Assembly: GCF_022867795.2 (NCBI RefSeq)
Contig: NZ_CP107006.1
Span: forward strand, 3,038,001-3,102,000
Length of the DNA: 64,000 bases
From: Chitinophaga horti
GTDB taxonomy: Bacteria > Bacteroidota > Bacteroidia > Chitinophagales > Chitinophagaceae
Direction of reading: 5' to 3'
The translations under genes and the position numbers were made by a program. Shown here piece by piece: positions 18,401 through 25,760 of the stretch (position 1 is its first letter; every line of letters starts with the position of its first letter). The notes below the pieces were generated by a model, which saw only the letters and a program-made list of their open reading frames with translations, was not told the DNA's origin and made no database searches.

Positions 18401-18683
18401 GCGCCAGTTCATCCAGCACGGTATTCAGGTTGCCTGCGATCTGTAAGTCCAGCCCTAACGCTTCGAAGTATGGACTGTCTTTATACACAAAACGGAATTG
18501 CGTTTGTTGTTCAATTTCTTTGAAGGCCAGCTTCAGACTGCTGTTACGCAGGTTCAGGCGTACAGGCGCATCCGTTACCGACTGTGCATCGGTGGCGGGA
18601 TGGGCGGCCACGCTAAAGGTGGTGGCAAGTGATAATAGCAGCAGTATAAAACCGCATCGCTTAAATAATCCGGGCAGATTCAT
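15447..18683 (-). CDS. SusC/RagA TonB-dependent transporter with STN domain
   Basis: A 1078-residue outer-membrane transporter. In order: signal peptide (residues 1-27), STN signalling domain (about 40-112, LRNSSLKLAFKEIEQQTQF), carboxypeptidase-like regulatory domain (about 118-200), TonB plug beginning at EVVVVGYGTQ, and a 22-strand barrel ending in the C-terminal Phe of LMLGLNVTF. The STN domain shows that this transporter signals through the FecR-type anti-sigma factor to the ECF sigma factor encoded next upstream. Its partner SusD follows after 11 nt. The ligand is unknown; the phosphoesterase in the same operon suggests a phosphorylated compound. Confidence 0.95.
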   Translation of the reverse strand: MNLPGLFKRCGFILLLLSLATTFSVAAHPATDAQSVTDAPVRLNLRNSSLKLAFKEIEQQTQFRFVYKDSPYFEALGLDLQIAGNLNTVLDELARRKQLKFEEEGKNIVVYHKPVQAQGRITGVIKDKDNNPVPGATVKIAALNKGVVSDAEGRFVLPAPAGTYTLEISCMSFQAQKMTGVVLAGDQTLNIEVLLAASSSALTEVVVVGYGTQSRKLLSGSVSTVNREAFNRGGLNSPAQLLQGKVAGLTVSRSGDPNAAPSISLRGPSTLRTGAAQEPFYVIDGIPGADFKLIAPDDIESIDVLKDASATAIYGTRAANGVIIITTRRGAKGKTVVTYSGYAGVDQATGLLEMMDASERAAYLAKMGKSAKPADEQGADTDWQEEVTRTGFVQNHNVNLSGGTEQTMYSASVNYFQHKGILKGSDLSRIIGRLNLSQKALNDHLTLGLTLSNSSSVAAKSPDQDLILYNAQRYVPTVSVKNASGEFNEDLTRQLYYNPVSLQEKAKEELKTNVFLLNASAQVKLPFDLKYNLSVSTQKEIANRGQYFNSDYTLKLGLNGEAYRSSYENTRNMLESYFTYDKRLQSHNIKLLAGYSWQQDVNGDGFQANNRNFPSDDLGYSNIGLGSPVGNFRTDWGTNIYEKLRLISFYGRANYDYKGKYIAQLSLRRDGSSAFGKNNRWGTFPAGSVAWRITEEDFMRGQHLFDDLKLRVGYGVTGNSLGFNPLISKIRYGAAGTFYYNGNFTTAVFATQNANPDLRWEKTAMVNLAVDASLLKGRLNITAEYYDKKTTDLIWEYTVSTVQYFVNRYTANVGDISNKGYELTVDATPVVNKNFTWKTSLNIAHNRNKLESLSNSSFSSDSIPQGFPNGQGQSNLPVQLLKAGYPVGQFFTFRYAGKDANGVSQFYSKKGGVTTDPVDHQDYFYAGNAQPKLLLGWSNSFTYHNFDLNIFLRGSFGNKVFNSTLASLNHPNEAENYNMPVSLSDESPEDGNAFRQSDRYIEDASYLRLDNASLGYTFRNVRGLSNFRLYVTGNNIAVLTKYKGIDPEVNLGGLTPGIDNRNYYPRTRTLMLGLNVTF

Positions 18684-18729
18684 TATGCGTTATTTAATAA
18701 TGTAAAAAAGTTAGCAGTAAATGGTTGGT

Positions 18730-19700
18730 CTAAGGACATGGTACGCCAGTGATGTAAACATCGCGGCCATTGATGCGATAAGAGAAATTGCCGTTCTTGC
18801 TTAACAGGCTTAGTACTTTTTCCAGCGGCAGGCGTTCAAATGCACCCGTGAAGCGGCAGTTGGCAGCGCCCTCTCCTTCCAGGTGTACCGTTACGTTGTA
18901 CCAACGTTCCAAAGTATGGGCGATATCACCCAGGCGTTCGCTATCGAAAGCCAGCACCCCATCCTTCCAGGAGTAAGACTGTTCTACATGCGAAGGCTTG
19001 GTTACGTTGGCTGTGGCGGAGGACTTCACATAAGTAAGCGACTGCCCTGCAGCCAGCGTAGCGTTGGCCGCACCGGAGACTCTTACCCGTCCGGTAGCCA
19101 CCGTTACCTTCATATCGGCGGCGGCACTGTAGGCATGAATGTTAAAAGAAGTACCCAACACTTCTGTGGTAAGCCCGCCATGTAATACTTTGAACGGCTT
19201 CTGCGGATCTTCGGTTACTTCAAAAAAAGCTTCCCCTTCAAGCGTTAACTCGCGACCGTCTTCATTGTATGCTTCGTCGTACGTAATACGGCTGCCTGCG
19301 TTCAGGTGTACGACAGACTGGTCGGGCATGGTGATCGTTTTACGCTCGCCGGCGCCGGCGGCAAATACATACGTCACGTGATCCCGTTTGCCGGGGAAGT
19401 GAGCCACCAGGCCGTGCCGGCGAGCAATAGCGTACAGGCGGCGGCCATCCAGTAGCGCAGTCGCACTACCTTTTTCGGTTGTAGTTTTTTCATTACCGCA
19501 TCGATCCTCCGCTGGCTGTGATCATCAGCCGGGAAAGAAGCCTGCTGGTAACGCGTTTCCCAAAGCTCCGACCCCAGGCGGTCGGCCTCGTGGCGGGCTT
19601 CGGGCTGCGCCATCAGGGCAAGGAACTCCAGTTCCTCCGCTGCGGTTAATTGTTCGTCGACATACTTCCAGAAAAGTTGGTGCAGGCGTTGCTTGTTCAT
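18730..19700 (-). pseudogene. FecR-type anti-sigma factor, frame broken
   Basis: Two overlapping reading frames form one FecR. The first (19700 to stop 19374) encodes the N-terminal sigma-binding part and the membrane helix (YWMAAACTLLLAGTAWW). The second (19407, a GTG, to 18730) encodes the periplasmic FecR domain (ERKTITMPDQSVVHLNAGSRI) and the C-terminal STN-interacting DUF4974-like domain. Adding one G to the plus-strand G run at 19393-19396 joins them as WWLTSPGKRDHVTYVFAAG, a natural sequence of about 320 residues, the normal family length. As written, the periplasmic part has no export signal and the system should be uncoupled. Either a sequence error or a real mutation. Confidence 0.85.
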
Positions 19701-19756
19701 ACTAATTAGACAATGCTAAAAAGCGGTATGGCCTATCCGCCTGTGTTAACTAAATA

Positions 19757-20338
19757 TTAAGGCTGTAAAATGGGCGCGATCATCATGAGATAGATGAGCT
19801 CCGACATGAGCTGCCGGATGGTGCCGTAAGACTTGCCCAGCTGGTTCTTCACCGTGTGGGGAGAGAGATGTAATAAGGTGGCGATTTCTTCTACCGAAAG
19901 CCCATCGCGGGTTTTGAGCAGAAAGATTTCTTTTCGTTTAGGCGGCAGGTTGGCAATCAGATCGTTTAATATGCGCTGGTAATCGTTGAGCGTGATTTCC
20001 TGTTCCGGCGATACCTCCAGTGCTGCCATGCCGGCATACTGTTCCTCCCGCGCAAGACGGGCGGCTTTTTCTTTAATAACGTTGAGGGATTTGTTCTTAC
20101 TTAAAGTGTGCAGCCAGGCACCGACAGCATCGATACTACCCAGGGTTTCGCGTGCTTCCCATAGTTTGATAAACACATCCTGCGTAATCTCTTCGGCCAG
20201 TTCCTGCGACTTTACCAGTTTAAAAATAAAATGGTAGATACGCGCTTCGTACCGCACCATTAACTCCCGGAAAGCCTGCAGGCTTCCTTCCGCGATCTTT
20301 GCTAACATTTCGGCTTCTGACATCTCCTGCATATTCAT
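19757..20338 (-). CDS. ECF sigma factor
   Basis: A 193-residue RNA polymerase sigma-70 factor of the Bacteroidota ECF type. Region 2 is AFRELMVRYEARIYHFIFKLVKSQELAEEITQDVFIKLWE (in two parts) and region 4 is LPPKRKEIFLLKTRDGLSVEEIATLLHLSPHTVKNQLG. The start at MNMQEMSEAEML is chosen because an ATG nine codons upstream lies inside the TAACTTTG -7 box and would precede the transcription start. It is followed by the FecR gene and the STN-bearing SusC/SusD pair, so it is expected to activate that operon when ligand is present. Confidence 0.93.
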   Translation of the reverse strand: MNMQEMSEAEMLAKIAEGSLQAFRELMVRYEARIYHFIFKLVKSQELAEEITQDVFIKLWEARETLGSIDAVGAWLHTLSKNKSLNVIKEKAARLAREEQYAGMAALEVSPEQEITLNDYQRILNDLIANLPPKRKEIFLLKTRDGLSVEEIATLLHLSPHTVKNQLGKSYGTIRQLMSELIYLMMIAPILQP

Positions 20339-20362
20339 ATCTTGAAAGCGACTGAGGAGCGT

Positions 20363-20370
20363 CAAAGTTA
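20363..20370 (-). promoter_or_regulatory. -7 box of the ECF sigma gene
   Basis: TAACTTTG on the minus strand matches TAnnTTTG exactly, about 24 nt before the chosen start. It settles the start codon of the sigma gene. The sigma gene therefore appears to be read by the housekeeping polymerase. Confidence 0.6.
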
Positions 20371-20400
20371 GGCTTGCATTGTTACCTTAATGTTATGTAT

Positions 20401-23298
20401 CTATTTCTTCTGCCCCGAATTAGGCTTCAGTTCGTCAGGACTATCACGCGTATACTTATTGAACTGAATCTTTGAAGGACTCACCAGCAGATCGTTCACC
20501 AGCTCGTAGCTGACGTTGCCGGCAGGCTTAAAATCAGCAGAAGCCATGTACTTCATCAGGCTGTGATATAATTGTCTGGCCACCGGCTTCTCCGCAGGCA
20601 GTGCGTCATGCAGGTCGGCGCTGCACACCACGAGTTTACCTTTGCCTACCTGTGCTTCGAAGATGAGTCCCAGCGGGCGGTTTAGGAACCAGGTATCGAT
20701 CGGGCGTACGATCGGGTTGAAGCCGGCCGGAAAATCCTCAAGGTTCATTACCTGCGACTTCTGCGCGATTTCCCACCATTGCAGGTCGCTGTGATAATCC
20801 GTGGGAAAATTTGCAAAGGCTTTATGTTTATCCTGTATGAGCAGGCCTGTTACATGCGGCGGCTTCATCTGGAACCAGGAGGTATTCCAGAATACAGGCT
20901 GGAAGTACATGGCCACCTCTTTGCCTTTAACTACTTTACCGGCAGCGTTGAAGAATACTTTGCCGCCTTTATCGAGGACTGCTTTGGTTTTGTCGTTCCA
21001 TTCGGCGGTGTAATACACGTCAATTGCTACTTTGGGAACAGTAGCGGGGTAAACCCATATGTCCCAGTCATTGGCGTAGGGCGTGTTTTTGATGGCAACT
21101 TCGAGCGTCAGGCGCGTGGGTGTTTTGATCTGGGCGAGCGGCCATGCGAAACTGCCTACGGGAATGCCGTTGCCCAGTTCGATAGACGCGGGTTGCCAGG
21201 AGCCCTGCTGGAGTATTTGTCCGCGGCCGTCTTTGATCGTCCAGGTGAAGACCGACGCTGTTAAAGGCTTTGCGCTCCAATTCGCGACGGCGACGTCTAC
21301 GGCTAATGTGTCATTGCTCGTGTAGACGAATTTGTCCAGCTTCGCCAGCGGCACTACGGTGTTGCAGAAACGCGAGAACTGTTGCGGCGTTACATAGCCT
21401 TTCGGTTGCCAGAAGGCGTTGAGTACGCCTACCAGCGCGGTGCCTTGTCCGGGGAAGTCTTGCAGGCCGAGCATCTGGAAGCCGCCGTAATCAGGTGTAC
21501 GCAGCATCTTTTCGATTTCTGTTTTATAGGCCAGCACTTGCAACTTGCCCGAAGCTTTCAGGAAGTCCTTTGCATAGGCGGCCATGCCATGATCGGCGAG
21601 ATCCTGCCGGAACAATTCGAAGTTCTTCGCGCGATATACGCCAGTGTATTTTTTGATCTCGGTAAAGTCGGGGAATACGCAGTACTGGCCGATTTCATGC
21701 GCGACGAACGGCACGTCGAACTTAGCGATGCCTGCGCTGAAGTCGGCGCGTGATTCGGGACGGGCGTCCCAGGCGAGGCCACGAACGCCGCCACGCACCT
21801 GGAACTGTGCGTTGGGTACTACCGGCCAGCTGCCGCCAACTGACATGCCGGTATAGACACGACGGTCATCGCGGGCTTTCCAGTAATCGACGAATGCGTT
21901 CAGGTAAGGCACCTGGTTGCCTGCTGGTTCGTTGCCGGCAGATAACATGCAAAACGACGGGTGATTACCGTAAGCCTCTACGATACGGCGGGTTTCGGCG
22001 TACAGGAAGCTGTCGATGAATTGTCCCAGGCCGATCTTTGGTCCGTGGTTGGGCCAGCTGGGGCCTTCGGGTTGCAGATACACCCCTTCCCTGTCGGCCG
22101 CTTCAAACGCTGCTTCCGGCGGACACCAGGAATGGAAACGCATATGGTTCAGGCCATGTGCTTTGATCGTTTTCATGACGTTCGTCCAGGCTTGTACATC
22201 CATGGCGGGATAGCCTGTAAGCGGGAACTCGCAATTATGCACCGTACCGCGCAGGAAGATGCGGCGGTCGTTGAGCATCATTGCCTTGCCTTGTATGTTG
22301 ATCTGGCGCATACCGAAATCGGTTTGCTTCTCCGATAACGTACGGCCGTTATTCGTGAGTGATGCGGTGAGCTTATAGATGGCTGGCGTAAACTCGTCCC
22401 ACAGCTGCACATTGTCGCCCATGGGAAGTGTTACGGTGATATCTGCGGTATTGTTTGCAGGTGCGTTAACTGCTACCTGTACGGGTGCTACGACATGTGA
22501 TGTCTTTGTATTGAAACTATTTGCTTTGACGATGAGTTGTGATTGAAAAGCTTGTCCACTGGCATTTCTTATGCGCAACTTAACCTGTGCTTCTTTTTGT
22601 TTTATATCCGGATGCACGGCTACGGTTTCGATATACACCTTTTCCGTGGCGAGCAGCTGCATCTTACCAATAATACCATTCCAGTTGCCTTGCGTATGGT
22701 CTGTAACGCTGTGTGAATCCGGGCCTACCTTTATTTCATCGATGTGATTATCGATACGCATGGTAATGCGGTGCGCTCCAGGCGTCATGTAAGCAGAGAG
22801 ATCGTATTCATGTGGCGCTACGAGGCTGTTCTGCGTACCCACTTCTTTATCATCTACCCAAATGCGCGTTTGAATATGTGCACGCTCCAGGTGCAGTACG
22901 ATACGTTTGCCTTTCCAGCTCGCCGGGATGTTGACTTCCCGCTGGTACCAGGCAGCGCCTACATAATGTTTCGCAGGTGTAAGCCAGAAAGGGAAATGAA
23001 TATTGCCAGGCTGCCTGTACTTCGCCAGGCGTGGATTAAAATAAAACGAGCTGTCATAAATACTGCCGGTCCATTTTGTCGCCAGCGTAATGTCATCCCC
23101 TTTTAGATTCTCGGCCATGGAGCCGGGAAGTTTGACCTGGTCGTTCAGTTTGCGGCTGAACCACTGCTCTTTGATGCCTTTATTTTCGGGATCTGTCTGG
23201 AATGACCAGGTGCCTTTCAACGCAATCACCGGGTCTTCGGTAAACGAAGCCATAACGAGGAACAGGGCCACCAGGGCCAGGGAGCGATAGATGTGCAT
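20401..23298 (-). CDS. GH2-like glycoside hydrolase, secreted
   Basis: A 965-residue exported hydrolase. After a signal peptide (residues 1-19) comes a jelly-roll sugar-binding domain (about 25-215), an immunoglobulin-like sandwich (about 225-330) and a TIM barrel (about 335-620) in the order of family GH2. The likely acid/base is the Glu of LSAGNEP, with a candidate nucleophile Glu in FVAHEIGQY. The last 300 residues contain further beta domains and a segment resembling a glutamine-amidotransferase-like fold (GKLVVCSADLHDALP). The specificity cannot be called; beta-galactosidase, glucuronidase and glucosaminidase are all in the family. It lies 186 bp downstream of the dehydrogenase genes, separated by a foldback element. 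Confidence 0.85.
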   Translation of the reverse strand: MHIYRSLALVALFLVMASFTEDPVIALKGTWSFQTDPENKGIKEQWFSRKLNDQVKLPGSMAENLKGDDITLATKWTGSIYDSSFYFNPRLAKYRQPGNIHFPFWLTPAKHYVGAAWYQREVNIPASWKGKRIVLHLERAHIQTRIWVDDKEVGTQNSLVAPHEYDLSAYMTPGAHRITMRIDNHIDEIKVGPDSHSVTDHTQGNWNGIIGKMQLLATEKVYIETVAVHPDIKQKEAQVKLRIRNASGQAFQSQLIVKANSFNTKTSHVVAPVQVAVNAPANNTADITVTLPMGDNVQLWDEFTPAIYKLTASLTNNGRTLSEKQTDFGMRQINIQGKAMMLNDRRIFLRGTVHNCEFPLTGYPAMDVQAWTNVMKTIKAHGLNHMRFHSWCPPEAAFEAADREGVYLQPEGPSWPNHGPKIGLGQFIDSFLYAETRRIVEAYGNHPSFCMLSAGNEPAGNQVPYLNAFVDYWKARDDRRVYTGMSVGGSWPVVPNAQFQVRGGVRGLAWDARPESRADFSAGIAKFDVPFVAHEIGQYCVFPDFTEIKKYTGVYRAKNFELFRQDLADHGMAAYAKDFLKASGKLQVLAYKTEIEKMLRTPDYGGFQMLGLQDFPGQGTALVGVLNAFWQPKGYVTPQQFSRFCNTVVPLAKLDKFVYTSNDTLAVDVAVANWSAKPLTASVFTWTIKDGRGQILQQGSWQPASIELGNGIPVGSFAWPLAQIKTPTRLTLEVAIKNTPYANDWDIWVYPATVPKVAIDVYYTAEWNDKTKAVLDKGGKVFFNAAGKVVKGKEVAMYFQPVFWNTSWFQMKPPHVTGLLIQDKHKAFANFPTDYHSDLQWWEIAQKSQVMNLEDFPAGFNPIVRPIDTWFLNRPLGLIFEAQVGKGKLVVCSADLHDALPAEKPVARQLYHSLMKYMASADFKPAGNVSYELVNDLLVSPSKIQFNKYTRDSPDELKPNSGQKK

Positions 23299-23362
23299 AA
23301 CGGCAAGGTATAGTGTTTCGGGCAGTTTTCATAGAGGAAGATGGGGTTAACCGATTAGGCAG

Positions 23363-23480
23363 AGCGAAGACTGGTGTGGAAGTTTGCTTCGCTCTGCTCC
23401 AATGACGATTGTGAGGAGCGTTTGTTTTTTATTTCGTCATTGCGAATGAAATGAAGCAACCTTCGTGCGTAGTCTTCGCT
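23363..23480. repeat. 118-bp foldback (MITE-like) element
   Basis: Nested inverted repeats. The outer arms AGCGAAGACT (23363-23372) and AGTCTTCGCT (23471-23480) match 10 of 10. The inner arms 23384-23407 and 23435-23459 share TTGCTTC and AATGACG at both ends with a diverged middle. A second pair, GCAGAGCGAAG (23359-23369) and CTTCGCTCTGC (23387-23397), gives an alternative fold. The CGTCATTGCGA...GAAGCAA core resembles a family of short repeats seen between genes in many Bacteroidota. It begins 4 nt after the aldo/keto reductase stop. Confidence 0.6.
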
Positions 23481-23484
23481 ACGG

Positions 23485-24504
23485 TTAATACAGCCATCCT
23501 TCCACACCCGCATCTATCAAGCCTTCCGCCACCATGTCGCGCCAAAGCTGCTCCGGCACCACCACCTGCGTGGCTACTGCATTCGCGGCTACCCGCTTCG
23601 GATTCGTGGTATTTAAGGCCACACTTTTCACGCCGGGGGCGCGACGTCCGAAGGCAACACAGGCGGCTTCCGGGCGTACGTGGTGTAATGCGCACAGGCG
23701 GTACATGGCTGTACGCCATTCGTACAAGGCGGGATGCGTGTCCGGTGAGACGGGTCGATAATTGTAATAATCTAGTCCGGTAAGAAAACCGCCATTGAAT
23801 ACGGCGGAATTGATAACCGCAACTCCCTTCTCCGATAAGTGGCGCATGAAGGCGATCAGTTCCGGGGGATGGCTGTGTAAGGTCATACTGTTGGCGATCA
23901 TCACCCAGTCGAGTTCAACCTCCTGCGCAACGTCGCGGATCACTTTCCAGCTTTTTGCGCCGATGCCGATGGCGGTTACTTTGCCCTGGCGTTTTAATTC
24001 GTGCAGGGCGCGATAGGCCTCCAGGATGTCCTGGTGGCGCTGCCTGCGGGCGGTTTCTGTTTGCGCGGCAGCTAAGTATTCATCGGGGTCGTGTACGGAC
24101 ACCCACTCGGCTTTATAACCATTCAACAATGCATTGCCTTGTTCATAGCAGGTGATAATACCATCGTAACTGATCTGCTGGATGGCATCATGCTTTAAAT
24201 CCTTCCACACGCCGGGTTCAAAGGTGGGCTCGGGTGTGGTGAGGTCGGTGCGCAGCCAGCCTAATTTGTTGCTGACGATTACATCGTCCGGCTGCACCCC
24301 GGCGAGCTGTAATCCTTTACCAAGGCTTTCGAGCGACAGTCCCGCGCCGTACTTCCCGGCCGTATCAAAGACGAGCGGGCGCGGACCGTGTTGCACGCAC
24401 TCGCGGAGAATCGTGTTCTTCACATCGTCGGGAAGCGCTACATAAAGGTTGCCCAGGCCGCTCGTACCGAATATCACTTCCGGCAGTTGTAATATCTTAC
24501 TCAT
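23485..24504 (-). CDS. Aldo/keto reductase (aldose dehydrogenase type)
   Basis: A 339-residue aldo/keto reductase barrel. The start shows VIFGTSGLGNLY; the catalytic tetrad Asp and Tyr are in VFDTAGKYGAGLSLESLG, Lys in VSNKLGWL, and His in EWVSVHDPDEYL. The arrangement is that of L-fucose/D-threo-aldose 1-dehydrogenases, which oxidise the anomeric carbon of free deoxy- or aldoses. It overlaps the upstream zinc dehydrogenase gene by 4 nt (ATGA), so the two probably act in sequence in sugar oxidation. The nearby GH78 and GH29 enzymes would supply L-rhamnose and L-fucose as possible substrates. Confidence 0.88.
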   Translation of the reverse strand: MSKILQLPEVIFGTSGLGNLYVALPDDVKNTILRECVQHGPRPLVFDTAGKYGAGLSLESLGKGLQLAGVQPDDVIVSNKLGWLRTDLTTPEPTFEPGVWKDLKHDAIQQISYDGIITCYEQGNALLNGYKAEWVSVHDPDEYLAAAQTETARRQRHQDILEAYRALHELKRQGKVTAIGIGAKSWKVIRDVAQEVELDWVMIANSMTLHSHPPELIAFMRHLSEKGVAVINSAVFNGGFLTGLDYYNYRPVSPDTHPALYEWRTAMYRLCALHHVRPEAACVAFGRRAPGVKSVALNTTNPKRVAANAVATQVVVPEQLWRDMVAEGLIDAGVEGWLY

Positions 24505-25514
24505 ATCGTAATCATCGCTTTGATCACACCGTTCTTCGGATCGAGCCAGGAGGCAAACTGCGCCTGTACTTCGTCGAAGCCGACGCGGTGGGTAATGTAA
24601 TTGGTTGGATCTACCTGGCCATTCTTCATCGATGCGATCACATGCTCGAAATCTTCGCGGGTCGCGTTACGGCTGCTCATCAGGGTCGATTCCCGTTTAT
24701 GGAACTCGGGATGGCTCACGATCAGTTCTCCTTTTTGCAAGCCGACCAGTACATAGCGGCCGCCATGCGCGAGGTAAAGAAATCCGTTATTGATCGCACG
24801 CTGACTGCCGGTCGCATCTATCACTACCGTCGGGTAATCGCCGTTCGTGATGGCTTTCAGGGCCTCGTCTACGTTGTCGGTTGCAGCATTGATCGTATGG
24901 GGCACATTTAGTTTATGCTTACAGAAGTCAAGCCGCTGTGTATTAATATCCATCGCGATCACCTGCGCACCGGCGATCCTGGCAAATTCCATAATGCCTA
25001 AACCGATCGGCCCCGCCCCCATGACCAGGACAAATTCGCCTGGCTCCACGGCGGCGCGGCGTACACCATGTGCGCCAATGGCAAGTGGTTCTACCAATGC
25101 CAGTTCATCGAATGATAAGCCGTTACCGTGCACCAATGCGTACGATGGCACCTGCAGGTATTCTGCCATACCGCCATCGATATGCACACCACATACGGCG
25201 ATCTGCGCACAGCAATTGGGTTTGCCACGGCGACAGGCAACACACTTGCCACAATTGAAATAAGGAATGAAGGTCACTGCCTCGCCGATCTCAAAGCCAG
25301 GCGCACCGTCTGCGGCCACCAATTCTCCCGCCAGTTCATGGCCCAATACACGGGGGTAATTAAAGAAAGGCTGCGAACCTTCGAAAGCATGCAAATCGGT
25401 GCCACAAATGCCTATACGGCGAATACGCAGCAGTGCATGGTATTTCTTCAGTTCCGGTTGCGGCGTGTCACTATAGGCCAGCGACCCGGGTGTAGTACAG
25501 GTAAGTATTTTCAT
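24501..25514 (-). CDS. Zinc-dependent polyol/sugar-acid dehydrogenase
   Basis: A 337-residue medium-chain dehydrogenase. The catalytic zinc site is shown by ICGTDLHAFEG and GHELAGE, the structural zinc by CGKCVACRRGKPNC, and the NAD fold by VMGAGPIGLGIMEFAR. The chosen start (MKILTCTTPG) lies 8 nt after a TAGGTTTG promoter box; an upstream ATG would fall inside or before the box. The family includes sorbitol, L-gulonate and L-galactonate dehydrogenases. Its coupling to an aldose dehydrogenase gene suggests an oxidative deoxy-sugar pathway in which it handles the acid. A 21-bp-period repeat pair lies just upstream of its promoter. Confidence 0.88.
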   Translation of the reverse strand: MKILTCTTPGSLAYSDTPQPELKKYHALLRIRRIGICGTDLHAFEGSQPFFNYPRVLGHELAGELVAADGAPGFEIGEAVTFIPYFNCGKCVACRRGKPNCCAQIAVCGVHIDGGMAEYLQVPSYALVHGNGLSFDELALVEPLAIGAHGVRRAAVEPGEFVLVMGAGPIGLGIMEFARIAGAQVIAMDINTQRLDFCKHKLNVPHTINAATDNVDEALKAITNGDYPTVVIDATGSQRAINNGFLYLAHGGRYVLVGLQKGELIVSHPEFHKRESTLMSSRNATREDFEHVIASMKNGQVDPTNYITHRVGFDEVQAQFASWLDPKNGVIKAMITI

Positions 25515-25522
25515 AACGACTT

Positions 25523-25550
25523 CAAACCTAAAGGACATTTCCCGCGCAAA
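25523..25550 (-). promoter_or_regulatory. Promoter of the dehydrogenase operon
   Basis: On the minus strand TTTG (25550-25547), 16 nt, then TAGGTTTG (25530-25523). The ATG of the dehydrogenase follows after only 8 nt, so the message should be leaderless or nearly so. Confidence 0.6.
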
Positions 25551-25558
25551 CTTGCCTT

Positions 25559-25595
25559 AATCGGACTATTTTTTATACAAATCCGACTATTCTTC
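25559..25595. promoter_or_regulatory. Direct repeat pair, 21-bp period, upstream of the dehydrogenase operon
   Basis: AATCGGACTATTTTTT (25559-25574) and AATCCGACTATTCTTC (25580-25595) agree in 13 of 16 positions and start 21 bp apart, two helical turns. The pair ends 8 bp upstream of the -33 element of the minus-strand promoter, the position expected for an activator that touches polymerase. It could also act on the divergent alkaline phosphatase gene. The regulator is unknown. Confidence 0.6.
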
Positions 25596-25720
25596 GACGG
25601 CATTTCGCGCCCGGCCGCATCTTCTTTCCAGTTCCGGCCTGGCGTAGAGTGACGGCGCACACCATGTATTCCCGGGCCGGACTTAACAATAGGATAATGT
25701 AAGAGCTGCGCTTCCGTGCC

Positions 25721-25728
25721 TAGATTTG
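25721..25728 (+). promoter_or_regulatory. -7 box of the alkaline phosphatase gene
   Basis: TAGATTTG matches TAnnTTTG and lies 32 nt before the start codon. No TTTG is seen at the expected upstream spacing. Confidence 0.5.
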
Positions 25729-25760
25729 CAACTTGGTTTTAAAAGATAAAGCACCTGCAC

